A stretch of 64,000 nt of DNA from Pseudomonas viridiflava (GCF_900580865.1 NZ_UTBZ01000219.1:124001-188000), one strand, 5' to 3'; shown: positions 44,116 through 53,026, counted from the stretch's first letter. The notes: generated from the letters alone by a model not told the origin. Translations and numbers: made by a program.

Positions 44116-45174
44116 ATGTCAAAAATCGATTTCTCTTTAGTGCAAAACGCGGCGAGCGATGCCGCCTCGCTGATGCCGAGTATTGCCGGCAAGAAGATCC
44201 TCATGGGCTTCTGGCGCAACTGGCCGGCGGGTTCGAGCGATGGTTACCGCCAGGGCCGCTTCGCCAGCCTTTCGCTGGAGCAAGTGCCCAAGGAGTACAA
44301 CGTGGTCGCGGTGGCCTTTATGAAGGGCAGCGGGATTCCGACCTTCAAGCCGTTCAACGTTTCCGATGCCGAGTTCCGCCGTCAGGTCGGCGTGCTCAAC
44401 AGCCAAGGGCGGGCTGTGTTGATTTCCCTCGGCGGTGCCGATGCGCACATCGAGTTGCGCAGTGGTCAAGAACAACCGCTGGCCAATGAAATCATCCGTC
44501 TGGTGGAAAACTATGGTTTCGACGGGCTGGACATCGATCTTGAACAGAGCGCGATTGACTTCGCTGCCAACAAGACCGTCCTGCCGGCCGCACTGAAACT
44601 GGTGAAGGATCACTACGCAGGCCAAGGCAAACATTTCATCATCAGCATGGCCCCAGAGTTTCCATACCTGACCAGCACCGGCAAATACGTGAGCTACCTG
44701 CAGGCACTGGACGGCTACTACGACTTTGTCGCCCCACAGTTCTACAACCAGGGCGGTGACGGTGTCTGGGTACCGGAAGCCAACAACGGCGCAGGTGCGT
44801 GGATCGCGCAGAACAACGATGCGCTGAAAGAGGATTTCCTTTACTACCTGACTGAAAGCCTGGTGACCGGTACTCGCGGCTTCACGCGGATCCCGGCCGA
44901 CAAGTTTGTCATCGGCCTGCCGGCCAACAACGATGCGGCAGCCACCGGTTATGTGATCGACAAAACCGTGGTCGGGAATGTCCTCAAACGTCTGGCGATT
45001 AAAGGGCTGCCGATCAAAGGCTTGATGACGTGGTCGGTGAACTGGGACAACGGCACCAGCAAGGATGGCGGGCCGTACAACTGGGAGTTCAGCCGGCGTT
45101 ATGGGCCGTTGATTCACGGGGTGGGTTCCGCCGAGTCGTTATTCGATGACAGGCTGTCGCTCAACGCTCGTTAG
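44116..45174 (+). CDS. GH18 family chitinase without signal peptide
   Basis: 352 residues, a single GH18 TIM barrel. The substrate-side SLGG motif is at about residues 104-107 and the catalytic DGLDIDLE at 136-143, with E143 as the acid. The barrel closes with GLMTWSVNWD. There is no chitin-binding module and no cysteine. The N terminus MSKIDFSLVQNAASDAASLM is polar, not a signal peptide. It is cotranscribed with the LPMO 42 bp upstream and ends at a terminator. The likely substrate is chitin or a related GlcNAc polymer. Confidence 0.92.
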   Translation: MSKIDFSLVQNAASDAASLMPSIAGKKILMGFWRNWPAGSSDGYRQGRFASLSLEQVPKEYNVVAVAFMKGSGIPTFKPFNVSDAEFRRQVGVLNSQGRAVLISLGGADAHIELRSGQEQPLANEIIRLVENYGFDGLDIDLEQSAIDFAANKTVLPAALKLVKDHYAGQGKHFIISMAPEFPYLTSTGKYVSYLQALDGYYDFVAPQFYNQGGDGVWVPEANNGAGAWIAQNNDALKEDFLYYLTESLVTGTRGFTRIPADKFVIGLPANNDAAATGYVIDKTVVGNVLKRLAIKGLPIKGLMTWSVNWDNGTSKDGGPYNWEFSRRYGPLIHGVGSAESLFDDRLSLNAR

Positions 45175-45186
45175 TTGCAAATAAAG

Positions 45187-45216
45187 AAGCCCGGTAGCGC
45201 TGCCGGGCTTTTTTTG
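45187..45216 (+). terminator. Terminator of the LPMO-chitinase unit
   Basis: AGCCCGGTAGCGCTGCCGGGCT hairpin followed by T7, 12 bp after the chitinase stop. Confidence 0.92.
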
Positions 45217-45268
45217 TTTGCGCAATTATTCGACCATGGCGGCTTACTCAGGAACAGGATCAAGCGTC

Positions 45269-45856
45269 ATGTCCAACACAGCCGAGCGGGTCAACATCGT
45301 CGACACTCAGGTGTTGTCCCATGACTGGTATCTGCTGAAGAAAATTACCTTCGACTATCACCGCAACAACGGCGAGTGGCAGCGTCAGACCCGCGAGGTT
45401 TACGACCGCGGTAACGGTGCAGCGATTCTGTTGTTCAACCGCGAGCAGCGCACGGTGGTACTGACCCGGCAGTTCCGCTTGCCAGTGTTCGTCAATGGTC
45501 ATGATGGTTTGCTGATCGAGGTGGCTGCCGGGTTGCTTGAAGGCGCTGCACCGGAGCAACGGATTCGCGATGAAGCGGAGGAAGAAACCGGTTATCGCGT
45601 GCACGATGTGAAGAAGGTATTCGAGGCCTACATGAGCCCCGGCTCGGTGACCGAGAAGCTGCACTTTTTCATTGCCGAATACGACGCGGCATCGAAGGTC
45701 AGCGACGGTGGTGGTCTGGAAGAGGAGACAGAAGAACTTGAAGTGCTGGAGTGGCGATTCGATGACGCGCTGGCAGCGTTTCAGCGCGGAGAGATCTGCG
45801 ACGCCAAGACCATCATGCTGTTGCAGTATGCGGCGATGAATAACTTGTTTAACTGA
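45269..45856 (+). CDS. Nudix hydrolase, NudK/ADP-sugar pyrophosphatase type
   Basis: 195 residues. The Nudix box GLLEGAAPEQRIRDEAEEET, then GYRV, lies near residues 91-114. The N-terminal part VLSHDWYLLKKITFDYHRNN and the TRQFRLPVFVNGHDGLLIEV stretch match GDP-mannose hydrolase NudK of E. coli. Start ATG 45269 (MSNTAERVNI, AGGA upstream) is preferred over two upstream starts that overlap the chitinase terminator. Single-gene unit, followed by a palindromic repeat. Confidence 0.87.
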   Translation: MSNTAERVNIVDTQVLSHDWYLLKKITFDYHRNNGEWQRQTREVYDRGNGAAILLFNREQRTVVLTRQFRLPVFVNGHDGLLIEVAAGLLEGAAPEQRIRDEAEEETGYRVHDVKKVFEAYMSPGSVTEKLHFFIAEYDAASKVSDGGGLEEETEELEVLEWRFDDALAAFQRGEICDAKTIMLLQYAAMNNLFN

Positions 45857-45859
45857 TAA

Positions 45860-45941
45860 ATCAAAAGATCGCAGCCTTCGGCAGCTCCTACAGGAAAACG
45901 CATTCCAGCCAGGAACTGCCGAAGGCTGCGATCTCTTGATC
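45860..45941. repeat. Palindromic repeat (GATCGCAGCCTTCGGCAG type)
   Basis: AAAGATCGCAGCCTTCGGCA and TGCCGAAGGCTGCGATCTCT about 35 bp apart, same family as 8908-9000 but with one arm shortened. It lies between the converging Nudix and ogt genes. Confidence 0.88.
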
Positions 45942-45953
45942 TGTATTGAGTGA

Positions 45954-46469
45954 CTAAAACAAATCCCCGGTTTTGCCAACCGTCGACCAGTTGCCACCCT
46001 CTAGGGTCAGCAAGCGCTCTTTCGCCTCAAGCCCACCGGCAAATCCGGTCAGCTTTCCCGACGCGCCGATCACCCGATGACACGGCGCGACAATGGAAAT
46101 CGGGTTGCGTCCGTTCGCTGCGCCCACTGCCCGCACAGCGCTGGGATTGCCTATCTGCTCGGCAATCTGGCTGTAGGTCCGCGTCTCGCCGAATGGAATG
46201 GTCAGCAGCGCCGTCCAGACCTTTTTCTGGAATTCCGTGCCGGCGAAATCCAGTTCCAGATCGAAGCAACTTCGCGTCCCGGAAAAATATTCTTCAAGTT
46301 GTCGAGCCGTTCGAATCAGAATCGGATTGTCGTGTGCCTCGCTCATCGGCCCGAGGCGCACGCGGTTCGGTTTGTCGTTTTCCCAGAGGATGGCCGCCAG
46401 TCGTGAACCGTTCGCGACCAGCTTCAGCTCGCCGACGGGCGAGGGCAGGGTGATGAACGTATAAGGCAT
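45954..46469 (-). CDS. ogt: Methylated-DNA--[protein]-cysteine S-methyltransferase
   Basis: Suicide repair protein that takes alkyl groups from O6-alkylguanine. The 171-residue product has the N-terminal RNase-H-like domain and the DNA-binding C-terminal domain with the acceptor C130 in IVAPCHRV and the arginine finger region GNPSAVRAVGAANGRNP. Start ATG 46469 (MPYTFITLPS) is the family start; an open extension upstream is unconserved. Length fits Ogt rather than the larger Ada. Confidence 0.94.
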   Translation of the reverse strand: MPYTFITLPSPVGELKLVANGSRLAAILWENDKPNRVRLGPMSEAHDNPILIRTARQLEEYFSGTRSCFDLELDFAGTEFQKKVWTALLTIPFGETRTYSQIAEQIGNPSAVRAVGAANGRNPISIVAPCHRVIGASGKLTGFAGGLEAKERLLTLEGGNWSTVGKTGDLF

Positions 46470-46623
46470 GACGGCAGGTTCCTGATCAGCGCGGCAACAG
46501 CGTCCAGCATACTGCCTGAGTGGGGAGGCGCAATACGCAAAGCCGACCATACTGCTTGGTGCTCTTGCAGCGTTCCCCGCTCTGTTTTGCACAGACCCTG
46601 AAAACAAAAAAAGAGATCGACTC

Positions 46624-48351
46624 ATGAAGTACGAACCTTTGGCCAGATCGCTGATAGCGACCTCACTGGCACTCAGCTGTCTTATGGCTCACGCGGCGTC
46701 AGTCGCACCGGTTGCCGCTGAAAACGGCATGGTGGTCACCGCGCAACATCTGGCGACCCATGTGGGCGTCGACGTATTGAAAAGTGGCGGTAACGCCGTC
46801 GATGCGGCAGTCGCCGTGGGTTACGCGCTGGCGGTGGTTTATCCCGCAGCCGGCAACCTCGGCGGTGGCGGCTTCATGACCATTCAATTGGCGGACGGGC
46901 GCAAGACCTTCCTCGATTTCCGTGAAAAGGCGCCGCTGGCCGCAACGGCCAACATGTACCTCGACAAGGAAGGCAACGTCATTCCTGACCTGAGTACGCG
47001 TGGCCACCTGGCGGTGGGTGTGCCGGGCACTGTCTCTGGCATGGAACTGGCGCTGAGCAAATACGGGACCAAACCGCGCAAAGAGATGATTGCCCCGGCG
47101 ATCAAACTGGCTGAAGACGGCTTCGCACTGGAGCAGGGTGACGTCGAGCTGCTGGAGTACGCCACCGATGTGTTCAAGAAGGACATGCGTGATTCCGGCT
47201 CGATCTTCCTGCACAACGGCGAGCCGATGCAGGTAGGGCAGAAACTGGTGCAGAAAGACCTCGGAAAAACCCTGCGGACCATTTCCGAGAAAGGCGCCGA
47301 CGGCTTCTATAAAGGCTGGGTAGCCGATGCCATTGTCACTTCCAGTCAGGCCAACAAAGGCATCATCACCCAGGCCGACCTCGACAAGTACAAGACCCGC
47401 GAACTCGCCCCGGTGGAGTGCGACTACCGCGGTTACCACGTGGTCTCGGCTCCGCCGCCAAGCTCTGGCGGGGTGGTGATCTGCCAGATCATGAATATCC
47501 TCGAAGGCTATCCGATGAAGGATCTGGGCTTCCATTCGGCCCAGGGCATGCACTATCAGATCGAAGCCATGCGCCACGCCTATGTCGATCGCAACAGCTA
47601 CCTGGGCGATCCGGATTTCGTCAAAAACCCGATCGAGCATCTGCTGGACAAGAACTACGCGACCAAACTGCGCGACGCCATCCAGCCGCAAAAGGCTGGC
47701 GTGTCGGCTGAACTCAAGCCCGGCGTAGCGCCCCATGAGGGCAGCAACACCACCCACTATTCGATCGTCGACAAGTGGGGCAATGCGGTGTCGGTCACCT
47801 ACACCCTCAACGACTGGTTCGGCGCGGGCGTGATGGCGAGCAAGACCGGGGTGATCCTCAACGACGAAATGGACGACTTCACCTCCAAGGTCGGCGTGCC
47901 GAACATGTACGGTCTGGTGCAGGGCGAAGCAAACGCCATTGCTCCGGGCAAGGCACCGTTGTCATCGATGAGCCCAACCATTGTCACCAAGGACGGCAAA
48001 GTGGTGATGGTGGTCGGCACACCGGGCGGCAGCCGCATCATCACGGCGACGTTGCTGACCATGCTCAACGTCATCGACTACGGCATGGGCCTGCAGGAGG
48101 CGGTCGATGCGCCACGCTTCCACCAGCAATGGATGCCGGAAGAAACCAACCTCGAAGACTTCGCCGCCAGCCCGGACACGAAGAAGATTCTCGAGAGCTG
48201 GGGGCACAAGTTCGCCGGCCCGCAGGACGCCAACCACATCGCTGCGATTCTGGTCGGTGCGCCATCGCTGGGCGGTAAGCCAGTCGGCAAAAACCGCTTC
48301 TACGGCGCTAACGACCCACGTCGCAACACAGGCTTGTCACTGGGTTACTGA
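46624..48351 (+). CDS. ggt: Gamma-glutamyltransferase
   Basis: Periplasmic Ntn-hydrolase that removes or transfers the gamma-glutamyl group of glutathione. The 575-residue precursor has a signal peptide (cut near residue 24, AHAAS). It is autocleaved before T376, the nucleophile in NTTHYSIVDKWGNAVSVTYT, to give large and small subunits. The small-subunit motif GTPGGSRIITATLLTMLN is present. Ribosome site is weak (AGAGATCG). A cysteine hydrolase gene follows 66 bp downstream and may share the transcript. Confidence 0.95.
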   Translation: MKYEPLARSLIATSLALSCLMAHAASVAPVAAENGMVVTAQHLATHVGVDVLKSGGNAVDAAVAVGYALAVVYPAAGNLGGGGFMTIQLADGRKTFLDFREKAPLAATANMYLDKEGNVIPDLSTRGHLAVGVPGTVSGMELALSKYGTKPRKEMIAPAIKLAEDGFALEQGDVELLEYATDVFKKDMRDSGSIFLHNGEPMQVGQKLVQKDLGKTLRTISEKGADGFYKGWVADAIVTSSQANKGIITQADLDKYKTRELAPVECDYRGYHVVSAPPPSSGGVVICQIMNILEGYPMKDLGFHSAQGMHYQIEAMRHAYVDRNSYLGDPDFVKNPIEHLLDKNYATKLRDAIQPQKAGVSAELKPGVAPHEGSNTTHYSIVDKWGNAVSVTYTLNDWFGAGVMASKTGVILNDEMDDFTSKVGVPNMYGLVQGEANAIAPGKAPLSSMSPTIVTKDGKVVMVVGTPGGSRIITATLLTMLNVIDYGMGLQEAVDAPRFHQQWMPEETNLEDFAASPDTKKILESWGHKFAGPQDANHIAAILVGAPSLGGKPVGKNRFYGANDPRRNTGLSLGY

Positions 48352-48417
48352 GGGGCGTAAAAAGGGGGCGGGCTTACGTCCGCCCCTGTCTCAAGGACTG
48401 ATCAAGGAAGGCTCATC

Positions 48418-48951
48418 ATGACCACCGCATTACTGATCATCGACGTCCAGCGCGCCCTCTGCTCGGGCGAATATCAGTGTCATGATATTCACCGGGTGAT
48501 CGACACCATCAACGGTCTCAGCACCCGCGCCCGCCAGGCCGGTGTGCCGGTGGTGCTGATTCAGCACGAAGAAAAGGACAGCCCGTTGACCCATGATGCC
48601 GAAGGCTGGCAATTGGCCGAAGGGCTCGAGACATCGCCCAAAGACCTGCGCGTACGCAAGACCACACCGGATTCGTTCTACCAGACAGACTTGCGCAAAC
48701 TGCTGCCGAGCGAAGATTTCGAAAAACTGGTCATCTGTGGTCTGCAAACCGATTACTGCGTCAACGCCACCGTGCGTCAGGCGCATCAACTGGGTTATGA
48801 CGTGGTGCTCGTTGCGGACGCCCATTCCACCGTCGACAACGGCAATATGAGCGCCGAAGACATCATCGCCGAGCACAACAAGGATCTGGCGCACCTGACT
48901 GGTGCTACTGGCCGCATCGACGTCAAACCCGCCGCCGACATCACGTTCTGA
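48418..48951 (+). CDS. Cysteine hydrolase, isochorismatase-like
   Basis: 177 residues. The catalytic triad of the family is visible: D9 (LLIIDVQRAL), K81 (VRKTTPDSF) and C114 (LQTDYCVNATVRQA). The family includes nicotinamidases, ureidoacrylate and isochorismate hydrolases; the exact substrate cannot be told. No metal-binding triad of nicotinamidases is obvious. AAGGA precedes the ATG. It lies 66 bp after ggt. Confidence 0.9.
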   Translation: MTTALLIIDVQRALCSGEYQCHDIHRVIDTINGLSTRARQAGVPVVLIQHEEKDSPLTHDAEGWQLAEGLETSPKDLRVRKTTPDSFYQTDLRKLLPSEDFEKLVICGLQTDYCVNATVRQAHQLGYDVVLVADAHSTVDNGNMSAEDIIAEHNKDLAHLTGATGRIDVKPAADITF

Positions 48952-49027
48952 GGCGTACACTCCTACAGTGGGATTTCTGGCAGGAGCACTGGCATACTGC
49001 GCGCCGTCTGAAGAATGGAATCTCTCG

Positions 49028-50041
49028 ATGTTCGCGATCTCCGTGCGTTACGCCTTGGCGCTGATGTCCCTTGCATTTGCCTCTGTTACCCAAGCCAGCA
49101 GTTTCGATTGCGCCACGGCCAACAGCAAAACTGAAAAAGCCATTTGTGGCGATCCGCAGATTTCGCTGCTCGACGAGACGCTGGGCAAGCTGTGGCATTC
49201 GACATTGGCTAATGTCCCCGATGCCCAAGCCCTCAAGACTGACCAGCGGCAGTGGCTGAAAAGTCGCAACGCCTGTGGTGAGCAGACGGCCTGTTTGCGC
49301 CGCCAGTATCTGATGCGCCTGACCGAACTTGAACACGCCACCCAGCCCTTCAGTTGGGACGCGACCTGGCAGCTTATTCCGCCGGGGACTTCAACCTCGG
49401 CGACGGTGATAACCCAGCGCCGCGATGCTACGCACATCAGCATCGACATTACGGCAGCTGAGGGCGCCAACTCCGGTGATCTGGACGGCATCGCCACACT
49501 CAAGGACGGTAAAGCCTTTTACTCGGAAGACGAGTGCACCCTGTTGTTCACACCCATCAACGGTGTCCTGGATATATCGCTCGTGGGTGCAGGCGGATAT
49601 TGCAGTGCCGGATTGGGCGTCTATTACACCGGTCGTTTTGTCGCTTCGCAGCAACCGCTGGCGCTGGATTACGACATGCTCAGCCTGGGCCTGGCGCAAA
49701 CACCGGAAGAGAACCAGGCACTGCACACGTTGCTCAAGACTGATTATCAGACGCTGGTGGAAAAGTCCGGTTCGTTGATGACCGCTGAGCCTTGCGCTGA
49801 TGTGCCGGGCAGTCAGGTCTGGGAGATGTGGATGCGCGGCCTCGGCGGTACCGGCGTGGTGATGCGGTCAACCGCTGGCCATTTCTGGGTGCTGCTGGTG
49901 ACCTACGACAGTACCGGCCACTCGCGTCTGCGCTATTACACCAACGCAGCGAAATGGAAAAAACGTCTACCCGACGCCTTGCACGACTGGAACGAGCGCA
50001 TGAAGGATCACCTGGAACTCCCCGTAGACTTCATGCCCTGA
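49028..50041 (+). CDS. Secreted DUF1311/LprI-like N-terminal domain protein
   Basis: 337 residues with a signal peptide (about 1-24, ending TQAS). Then comes an LprI-like (DUF1311) region: FDCATANSKTEKAICGDPQI, then LLDETLGKLW, and QRQWLKSRNACGEQTACLRR. These cysteines are conserved in the lysozyme-inhibitor-related family. The rest, about 230 residues, is not recognised and contains three more Cys in pairs. Start ATG 49028 is the only one preceding a signal peptide. Likely periplasmic; possible lysozyme inhibitor or envelope function. Confidence 0.8.
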   Translation: MFAISVRYALALMSLAFASVTQASSFDCATANSKTEKAICGDPQISLLDETLGKLWHSTLANVPDAQALKTDQRQWLKSRNACGEQTACLRRQYLMRLTELEHATQPFSWDATWQLIPPGTSTSATVITQRRDATHISIDITAAEGANSGDLDGIATLKDGKAFYSEDECTLLFTPINGVLDISLVGAGGYCSAGLGVYYTGRFVASQQPLALDYDMLSLGLAQTPEENQALHTLLKTDYQTLVEKSGSLMTAEPCADVPGSQVWEMWMRGLGGTGVVMRSTAGHFWVLLVTYDSTGHSRLRYYTNAAKWKKRLPDALHDWNERMKDHLELPVDFMP

Positions 50042-50060
50042 TCTGCGCAGCACTCCTCCA

Positions 50061-50705
50061 TCACGTCGCAAACAAAACCCCACGAATCTCACCCACTCGC
50101 GGCGCCACCACCACGCCCTCCAGCACCATGCGCGTGATCGTCTGCGCCGCCGTTTGATAATCCTCGTCCTGCGGCACTTCGCGGCCCATGATCCGGCCCA
50201 TCTGCCAGCCGATGTTGGTGTACGTGCGCGTCGCTGACCAGATGAACAGCATCAAATGCTCCGGATCCACCGGCGCCAGCAAACCGCGTTCGATCCAGCT
50301 GCGCAAACACTCAACGTTGCGCCGCGCTTCGGCCTGCAACAGATCGCGGCACTCGTCCGGCAGCTGTCGACCACCGAGCAGCAACTCGCCGCTGAACACC
50401 TTGGCAATCGCCGGATGCTCGCGGGCAATCCGGATCCGTGCGGCGACATAGGCGCGCAGCCCCGTCAGCGGATCATCGCTTTCACGCAGCACTGCCGAGG
50501 CCTCCAGCAGCGGTTCGACAAACCCCAGCAACACTTTGCCGTAGAGGTTTTCCTTGGTCTGGAAGTAGTAGTACAGATTGGCCTTGGGCACCCCGGCACG
50601 CGCCGCGATATCGCGGGTCTGGGTGGCGTCGAAGCCGTTGGCGGCAAACTCTTCGCTGGCGGCGGCGAGGATCAACTGCTCGTTGCGTACGCGGATGGCA
50701 CTCAT
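50061..50705 (-). CDS. TetR/AcrR family transcriptional regulator
   Basis: 214 residues. The N-terminal helix-turn-helix is FDATQTRDIAARAGVPKANL, then YYYFQTKENLYGKVL, at about residues 25-57. The C-terminal part resembles the RutR-like TetR_C domain, with GRQLPDECRDLLQAEARRNV. The ligand is unknown. Start ATG 50705 (MSAIRVRNEQ) is preferred; the open extension upstream covers the operator. It is divergent from a GNAT gene, and the gap carries a 24-bp dyad. Confidence 0.9.
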   Translation of the reverse strand: MSAIRVRNEQLILAAASEEFAANGFDATQTRDIAARAGVPKANLYYYFQTKENLYGKVLLGFVEPLLEASAVLRESDDPLTGLRAYVAARIRIAREHPAIAKVFSGELLLGGRQLPDECRDLLQAEARRNVECLRSWIERGLLAPVDPEHLMLFIWSATRTYTNIGWQMGRIMGREVPQDEDYQTAAQTITRMVLEGVVVAPRVGEIRGVLFAT

Positions 50706-50753
50706 GGACAAACAGGTTGGCTGGACATGGAAAGGTTCTGGCGATTTCGGTTT

Positions 50754-50777
50754 CGCAATATACAAAACTATATAGCG
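50754..50777. promoter_or_regulatory. Probable TetR operator
   Basis: CGCAATATA-CAAAAC-TATATAGCG: 9-bp arms with a single mismatch, lying midway between the TetR gene (50705) and the GNAT start (50846). Confidence 0.6.
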
Positions 50778-50845
50778 ATGAAGCCAGCACACTCGAAGGG
50801 CGGCGCTATGCTGTTTCGATCATTGATTGGACACGGAGCAGAAAC

Positions 50846-51304
50846 ATGACCCTTCAGGCAGTGCGAGCCGACGCGACACATCTGGATGCGGTGGCGCCGT
50901 TGTTCGACGCTTATCGAGGCTTTTACCAGCAACCGTCGAACCTTGTGCAATCGCGGGCCTTCATCGCTGAACGCATGGCTGCCAGCGAATCGGCGATTTT
51001 TCTCGCGCAGGATGAACACGGCGAGGCGCTGGGTTTTGTGCAGTTGTATCCGACGTTCTCGTCCATCGATGCCCACCGCACCTGGCTGCTCAGCGATCTG
51101 TTCACCACGCCCGCCGCACGTGGACGCGGCGTTGGCCGACTGTTGATGAACACTGCGCGCGACTTTGCCTTGGCAACCGGCGCCAAGGGCTTGGTGCTGG
51201 AAACCGCCACCGACAATTTCACGGCGCAAGGCTTGTACGAATCCCTCGGCTACGTACGCGACATCGGGTATTACACCTACATCCTCGACTTGCGGCAGGA
51301 CTGA
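50846..51304 (+). CDS. GNAT family N-acetyltransferase
   Basis: 152 residues. The acetyl-CoA loop TTPAARGRGVGRLLMNTARD is at about residues 86-105. The strand LVLETATDNFTAQGLYESLG, then Y, is the usual GNAT C-terminal motif. Substrate unknown; a resistance or small-amine role is possible given the divergent TetR regulator and the shared operator-like dyad. ACGGAG precedes the ATG at 50846. Confidence 0.9.
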   Translation: MTLQAVRADATHLDAVAPLFDAYRGFYQQPSNLVQSRAFIAERMAASESAIFLAQDEHGEALGFVQLYPTFSSIDAHRTWLLSDLFTTPAARGRGVGRLLMNTARDFALATGAKGLVLETATDNFTAQGLYESLGYVRDIGYYTYILDLRQD

Positions 51305-51432
51305 GCAAGTTTTTTTGCCGATTTGCTGAATTCAGTCTTTCGCCCGAGGCCCGCTCTCTCTAGAATCCGCCCGGCCTTCGCAATGAAGGCTCAATGCCAT
51401 CATTTGGTCGTGTACACATAGGGACGGACATC

Positions 51433-52068
51433 ATGCAATTCGGGAAAATTCTGGCGCTGGGGCTGGTACTTGCGCTGGGCGGTTGTGCCAGTTTCACCAA
51501 AGACGAAGTAGCGCCAGTGACGATGCCGTCGATGGCCAACTATGCCAACAAGCCAAACGTTTACGTGGATTTCGATTTTTATCAGGGCGAACCGAAAAGC
51601 GGCTCCGCCGTGGAAGTGCCGCAAGCGCGCGATCAGCTGAAACCACAGCTGCAAAAAATTCTTACCGATTCGGGCCTGTTCGGCCGTGTCACCCTGGATG
51701 AATTCCAGAAGCAGCCGGGCGACTACAGCCTGCGTCTGAAAATGTACAACCATCCGCCGAATGCAGGTTCCATGGTGCTGGCCTTCATCAGCGGCTTCAG
51801 CATGATGGTGATCCCGGCCTATGGCACCGATCAGTACACCTTGAGCCTGGAAGGCATGGATGGCCAAGGTCAGGCCCTGACCACCGCGAGCAATCATGAT
51901 GCGATCGGTACATGGATCGGTATCTGGTTCATCCCGCTGATGGCCAATACTCCTAAAGACGCGGTGAATGACACCTTCACCCGTCAGGTCAACGCGCTGC
52001 TCAAGCAAATGGTCGATAGCAAGAACCTGAAGTACTCGGCACTCGAAACCCGTATCCCACGGGCCTGA
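51433..52068 (+). CDS. Putative lipoprotein of unknown function
   Basis: 211 residues with signal peptide MQFGKILALGLVLALGGC and a lipobox LGGC (Cys 18). The mature part has a FISGFSMMVIPAYGTDQYTL stretch and an IGTWIGIWFIPLMAN stretch that are fairly hydrophobic. No named domain recognised; the pattern of a signal, an alpha/beta body and a small hydrophobic hairpin resembles several outer-membrane lipoproteins. Convergent with another lipoprotein gene of similar length; the two share a terminator. Confidence 0.82.
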   Translation: MQFGKILALGLVLALGGCASFTKDEVAPVTMPSMANYANKPNVYVDFDFYQGEPKSGSAVEVPQARDQLKPQLQKILTDSGLFGRVTLDEFQKQPGDYSLRLKMYNHPPNAGSMVLAFISGFSMMVIPAYGTDQYTLSLEGMDGQGQALTTASNHDAIGTWIGIWFIPLMANTPKDAVNDTFTRQVNALLKQMVDSKNLKYSALETRIPRA

Positions 52069-52072
52069 AGCC

Positions 52073-52106
52073 AAAAAAAAGAGCCGCAATTGCGGCTCTT
52101 TTTTTG
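52073..52106. terminator. Bidirectional terminator
   Basis: AGAGCCGCAATTGCGGCTCT perfect palindrome flanked by A8 and T7, between two convergent lipoprotein genes. Confidence 0.94.
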
Positions 52107-52109
52107 CCT

Positions 52110-52655
52110 TTATTTCAGGGCCTGAATGAACTGTGGATCGCTGTACAGTTCTTTCAGCAAGTCACGCACCATCGGGTTGTAAGCGTTGACTGCGTTCGGA
52201 ATCGCAATGAAGCCGAAGAAGCTGCTGCTCCACTGGCTGCTGACATTCTTGGTCGCGTCGTACACCACATCGTTGCCGTTGAGCAGGGTGAAACGTGCAG
52301 CAAGTTTGCCGTCGCCCGTGCCCATGCCGGCGGACAGTTCGTTCTTCACCACCAGTACTTTCAACTGACGCTGCGCCTGCGGATCAAGCAGACCGGCCTT
52401 GCGCAGTTCTTCAGTGATCGCGTCCTGAATATGTGCCGGGATGCTGCCGGACGGCGAGCGTACCGGGTTGGCGCGAACCACCAGCGAACCTTCACCGGAT
52501 TCGGCGGTGACCTGAGGATTGCTGATCGCATGCAGCGGCGGGGTTTGCTTGAGCTTCTGCACGTTCTCAAAGCTTGGCTCGTAACGGGTCATCGTCATGC
52601 CACAGCCTTGCAGCAGCAGGGCCAGCATCGGGATCAACAACAGCGACTTCTTCAC
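52110..52655 (-). CDS. Putative lipoprotein of unknown function
   Basis: 181 residues. Signal peptide MKKSLLLIPMLALLLQGC with a lipobox LQGC (Cys 18). The mature region has an alternation of strands and a helix (IQDAITEELRKAGLLDPQAQ), then VSSQWSSSFFGFIAIPNAVN near the end. It resembles the convergent neighbour 51433-52068 only in general layout (helix for a LxxxGL segment followed by a hydrophobic hairpin), and homology is not shown. No named family recognised. Confidence 0.82.
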   Translation of the reverse strand: MKKSLLLIPMLALLLQGCGMTMTRYEPSFENVQKLKQTPPLHAISNPQVTAESGEGSLVVRANPVRSPSGSIPAHIQDAITEELRKAGLLDPQAQRQLKVLVVKNELSAGMGTGDGKLAARFTLLNGNDVVYDATKNVSSQWSSSFFGFIAIPNAVNAYNPMVRDLLKELYSDPQFIQALK

Positions 52656-52708
52656 GGCAGTTCCTTGCGTGGGAATAGAGGAGGGCGCGAATTATGGGCA
52701 GAGTGCCA

Positions 52709-53026
52709 TCATTGAGCAACCTCGTTCGTCTGGCCTTTTAGCAATTGCTCGATCTGCGCCAATTCCCAGGTACTGAGCAGGCTCACCGGGTCGGTGCCAA
52801 AACGCTGCCAACGCTCTAGCAAGCCTTCTTGTCCATCGCCGCTGCGGGCGAATTCACAGTGATGTAATCGCCCCTCGGCAAAATCCAGCAGCAGATGCCA
52901 GCCGTCGATATCGACTGTGATCAGTCCGGTCTCGGCAGGTGCTTCGCAGACTTTGAACGCGAGCACACCGAGTGCCGCTTCACGCAAACGCTGGCACACT
53001 TCGCGGGACGTCAGAAATGCAGACAT
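52709..53026 (-). CDS. Small soluble protein of unknown function
   Basis: 105 residues with no signal peptide. The protein starts MSAFLTSREVCQRLREAALG and has a central DIDGWHLLLDFAEGRLHHCE strand pair. I do not recognise the family, though the composition and codon usage are normal for the genome. An in-frame start further upstream (53077) would add 17 unconserved-looking residues. It lies between a lipoprotein gene and the divergent SulP gene. Confidence 0.7.
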   Translation of the reverse strand: MSAFLTSREVCQRLREAALGVLAFKVCEAPAETGLITVDIDGWHLLLDFAEGRLHHCEFARSGDGQEGLLERWQRFGTDPVSLLSTWELAQIEQLLKGQTNEVAQ

